A stretch of 7,980 nt of DNA from an uncultured beta proteobacterium (lineage in GTDB: Bacteria; Pseudomonadota; Gammaproteobacteria; Burkholderiales; Burkholderiaceae_C). The stretch spans positions 1 through 7,980 of the forward strand of contig CAIQEX010000281.1 in NCBI GenBank assembly GCA_903870955.1, written 5' to 3'. Below the pieces are notes generated by a model. That model did not search any database. It saw nothing but the letters and a program-made list of their open reading frames with translations, and was not told the DNA's origin. A program made the position numbers and the translations under genes. Every line of letters begins with the position of its first letter. Within the stretch, counting starts at the first letter, position 1. Below are positions 6,388 through 7,980 of this stretch, piece by piece.

Positions 6388-7647
6388 TCAGGGAATCGCG
6401 GTCGGCACAAGTACCGGACCGACTGTTGTTCCATTCCCCAACTGACCTTCCGCATTGCGCCCCCAGGTCCACAGCTTGTTGTTGGTATCGATCGCCATGG
6501 AGTGGTACTTGCCAGCGGCAACGGCAATCCATCGGTTGGCGCTTCCAATCTGAACTGGCGCTGGCGCGTCCACGGTGGTGTTGTTTCCAAGTTGCCCATA
6601 GGCATTGCCACCCCAGGCCCATAGCGTCTGGTCTTGCTTGATGGCCAAGGTGTGGGTGCCACCTCCAGCGACGGCCGACCAGTCGCTGTCAACACCAACC
6701 TTGATTGCCACAGAACTAAATAGGGGGTCCGACTGCAAGACCGAGTCGAATGAAGAGTAGCCCAGTTGACCGTAAGTGTTGTCGCCCCAGGACCAGAGCG
6801 TGTGGTCGTTCAGGATCGCCAAAGAGTGGTAACTTCCTGCGGAAATTGCCAATGCAGACAAATTAATCCGGACCACCGTGGGAGTCAACGTTGGCTGGGC
6901 CGAAGCAATCCAATCACCCAGTTGCCCGCGGTTATCGTCACCCCAGGACAGAACCTTGCCGTCTGAACGCAGGACCAAGGAATGTCGCGCTCCGGCAGCA
7001 ATAGATCGCCAAGAAGTTCCTGACGTACCGGCTACCTTTGATGCGGTACCAGGAGCGAAGCTATCTAGTGTGGTCCCCAAACCGAGTTGCCCATAGGCAT
7101 TCTGTCCCCATGCATATAGCGCGGGAGAGGGGGCCGAATCCATGGCCATGGAGTGTGTCTCGCCAGCAGCCACCACGGCCCACGATGTGCTCGTACCAAT
7201 CTGTTTTGGCGTGTTTTGATACACATGGCTTTGGCCATTGGCAGCACTGAATCCATCCCCCAATTGTCCGTTTTGGTTGTATCCCCAGGCCCACAACGTG
7301 CCGTCAGATTTCACCGCAAGCGTGTGTGCCCCCCCGGCGGCAATCGACTTCCAGGTTGCCGTGCTTCCGACAGCAAAGGGAGTAGCGTTGGGAGTCACCA
7401 AGGATGCGTTCCCCATCTGCCCCCAGGTGTTGTCCCCCCAAATATAGGTGGCCGCAGAGCCGCTGGTGCCTGCCTTCAACACGGCAGACGAATTGAAACC
7501 AGCCACCACATTTGCCACGGCACCCAAGGTAACGGTAGAGCCAGTTGTCGGATCGGCCCCTGCCGACGCACCACCCTTGCCGCCCCCGCATGCACCCACC
7601 ATCAAAGACAGCGCTGCAATCGATAAAAGCCCAAGCCGTGGTTTCAT
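6388..7647 (-). CDS. Predicted lipoprotein with seven RCC1-type repeats (beta-propeller)
   Basis: This 419-residue protein opens with a lipoprotein signal: MKPRLGLL, a hydrophobic core, then lipobox VGAC with the acylated cysteine at C20. It is followed by a Gly/Ser/Thr-rich tether to about 40. Glycine at +2 favours sorting to the outer membrane. The rest is seven blades, each with an AAG..HS/TLA strand, a short D/N turn and a WG.N..GQLG motif. The WG motifs begin at W70, W121, W180, W235, W287, W345 and W394; the first is GQMG rather than GQLG. Seven blades is the number that closes the RCC1 propeller. Eukaryotic RCC1 is a Ran exchange factor, but there is no reason to give that role to a secreted bacterial protein. 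Ligand binding or a surface scaffold role is only a guess. It converges on fliE and has no clear Shine-Dalgarno. A functional link to flagella is unproven. Confidence 0.9.
   Translation of the reverse strand: MKPRLGLLSIAALSLMVGACGGGKGGASAGADPTTGSTVTLGAVANVVAGFNSSAVLKAGTSGSAATYIWGDNTWGQMGNASLVTPNATPFAVGSTATWKSIAAGGAHTLAVKSDGTLWAWGYNQNGQLGDGFSAANGQSHVYQNTPKQIGTSTSWAVVAAGETHSMAMDSAPSPALYAWGQNAYGQLGLGTTLDSFAPGTASKVAGTSGTSWRSIAAGARHSLVLRSDGKVLSWGDDNRGQLGDWIASAQPTLTPTVVRINLSALAISAGSYHSLAILNDHTLWSWGDNTYGQLGYSSFDSVLQSDPLFSSVAIKVGVDSDWSAVAGGGTHTLAIKQDQTLWAWGGNAYGQLGNNTTVDAPAPVQIGSANRWIAVAAGKYHSMAIDTNNKLWTWGRNAEGQLGNGTTVGPVLVPTAIP
6591..7101. repeat. Identical 16-bp direct repeat in two RCC1 blades
   Basis: GTTGCCCATAGGCATT occurs at 6591-6606 and again at 7086-7101, about 495 bp apart in the same frame. 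On the coding strand it encodes Asn-Ala-Tyr-Gly-Gln-Leu of blades 6 and 3. Other blades encode similar peptides with different bases, so these two motifs are the closest pair at the DNA level seen by eye. The span given covers both copies; the DNA between them is ordinary coding sequence. Confidence 0.75.
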
Positions 7648-7980
7648 AACTTTAGTGTTTCGTGTTGGATGAACCGCCCGAAGTACTTGCGCTGTGCCCG
7701 GACAGTGGACGTAGAAATGCGGTTCATTGTCCTGTCATTATTAAATGCCCACCCCGGTTGCTTCTTCGAAACAAAGGTCAATTTACCCAGCACTTGCAAG
7801 GCTACAAGACAGGATCAAATCCTAATATTGACGCCATCATGTGCTCCTGGAAACACCACGTGTCCTTTTTGCGTCTTTCATTGGCCGGGTCAAGTCAAAA
7901 TTGCAACCTGGCAACTCACTGGAAAGATGCACGTTTGGCACTGCTAAGGGTCTTTGAGAAAAAAACCGGGCGACACTCGT
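7648..7980. other. Non-coding right margin upstream of the RCC1 gene
   Basis: These 333 bp contain no gene I can support. They should include the promoter of the RCC1-repeat gene on the minus strand. An AT-rich patch at about 7735-7745 (TTTAATAATG on the minus strand) resembles a -10 region but has no matching -35. The inverted repeat at 7669-7727 lies in this stretch. A 92-codon plus-strand frame at 7669-7947 has no ribosome site and an implausible composition. A minus-strand frame enters from the right edge and stops near 7835 after about 47 codons; it could be a gene tail but shows no recognisable feature. At 7958-7976 the minus strand reads CGCCCGG followed by seven T, resembling the right half of an intrinsic terminator whose left half would be outside. 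Confidence 0.6.
7669..7727. repeat. 9-bp inverted repeat upstream of the RCC1 gene
   Basis: ATGAACCGC (7669-7677) and its exact reverse complement GCGGTTCAT (7719-7727) are separated by 41 nt, starting 22 bp before the RCC1 start codon. The long spacer argues against a stable hairpin, but two oppositely oriented half-sites near a start could bind a regulator. An 8-bp palindrome AAGTACTT (7681-7688) lies between the arms. Function is unknown and chance is possible. Confidence 0.5.

Noticed and set aside
6388..7647. RCC1 repeats suggesting a Ran-type nucleotide exchange factor
   Set aside because: The protein carries a lipoprotein signal and would be outside the cytoplasm, so the eukaryotic role cannot be transferred.
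7669..7947. 92-codon plus-strand frame in the right margin, with several cysteines
   Set aside because: It has no Shine-Dalgarno, has scattered cysteines without paired CxxC zinc motifs apart from one, and its start falls in the inverted repeat arm. Nothing recognisable in the product.

Overview
The window looks like chromosomal DNA from a flagellated betaproteobacterium. A Burkholderiales genome of the Comamonadaceae type (Rhodoferax, Polaromonas, Acidovorax relatives) is my best guess. This rests on the moderately high GC, the protein flavour and the gene order, not on any database comparison. Four fifths of it is a conventional flagellar basal-body and export cluster. The rest is one RCC1-repeat lipoprotein gene and a non-coding right margin.

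Layout from left to right: 1-5830 is a tight minus-strand operon that reads right to left as fliF, fliG, fliH, fliI, fliJ, fliK. Its junctions are either short gaps (17 bp fliF-fliG, 16 bp fliI-fliJ) or overlaps (TGATG at fliG-fliH, 11 bp at fliH-fliI, ATGA at fliJ-fliK). This suggests one transcript with translational coupling. fliK is cut by the left edge, leaving only its first 161 codons. Positions 5831-6002 form a 172-bp divergent control region. fliE (6003-6332) is on the plus strand, divergent from fliF as in enteric bacteria. A short spacer (6333-6387) with a perfect hairpin and an 8-bp tandem repeat separates fliE from a convergent minus-strand gene (6388-7647). That gene encodes a predicted lipoprotein with seven RCC1-type blades. 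Positions 7648-7980 hold no convincing gene.

How the flagellar genes work together: FliF forms the MS ring in the inner membrane. FliG sits on its cytoplasmic tail and takes torque from the stator. FliE joins the MS ring to the rod. FliI (ATPase), FliH (its regulator and stator-like linker) and FliJ (central stalk and chaperone escort) form the cytoplasmic ATPase complex of the flagellar type III export gate. FliK is the exported ruler that ends hook growth. All the full-length proteins have family-typical lengths and intact key motifs, so the cluster appears functional.

I see no evidence of a wholly new system. The least explained items are the seven-bladed RCC1 lipoprotein beside fliE, the hexanucleotide repeat in the ruler part of fliK, and the fliE/fliF control region, which lacks a recognisable sigma-54 or sigma-28 promoter.
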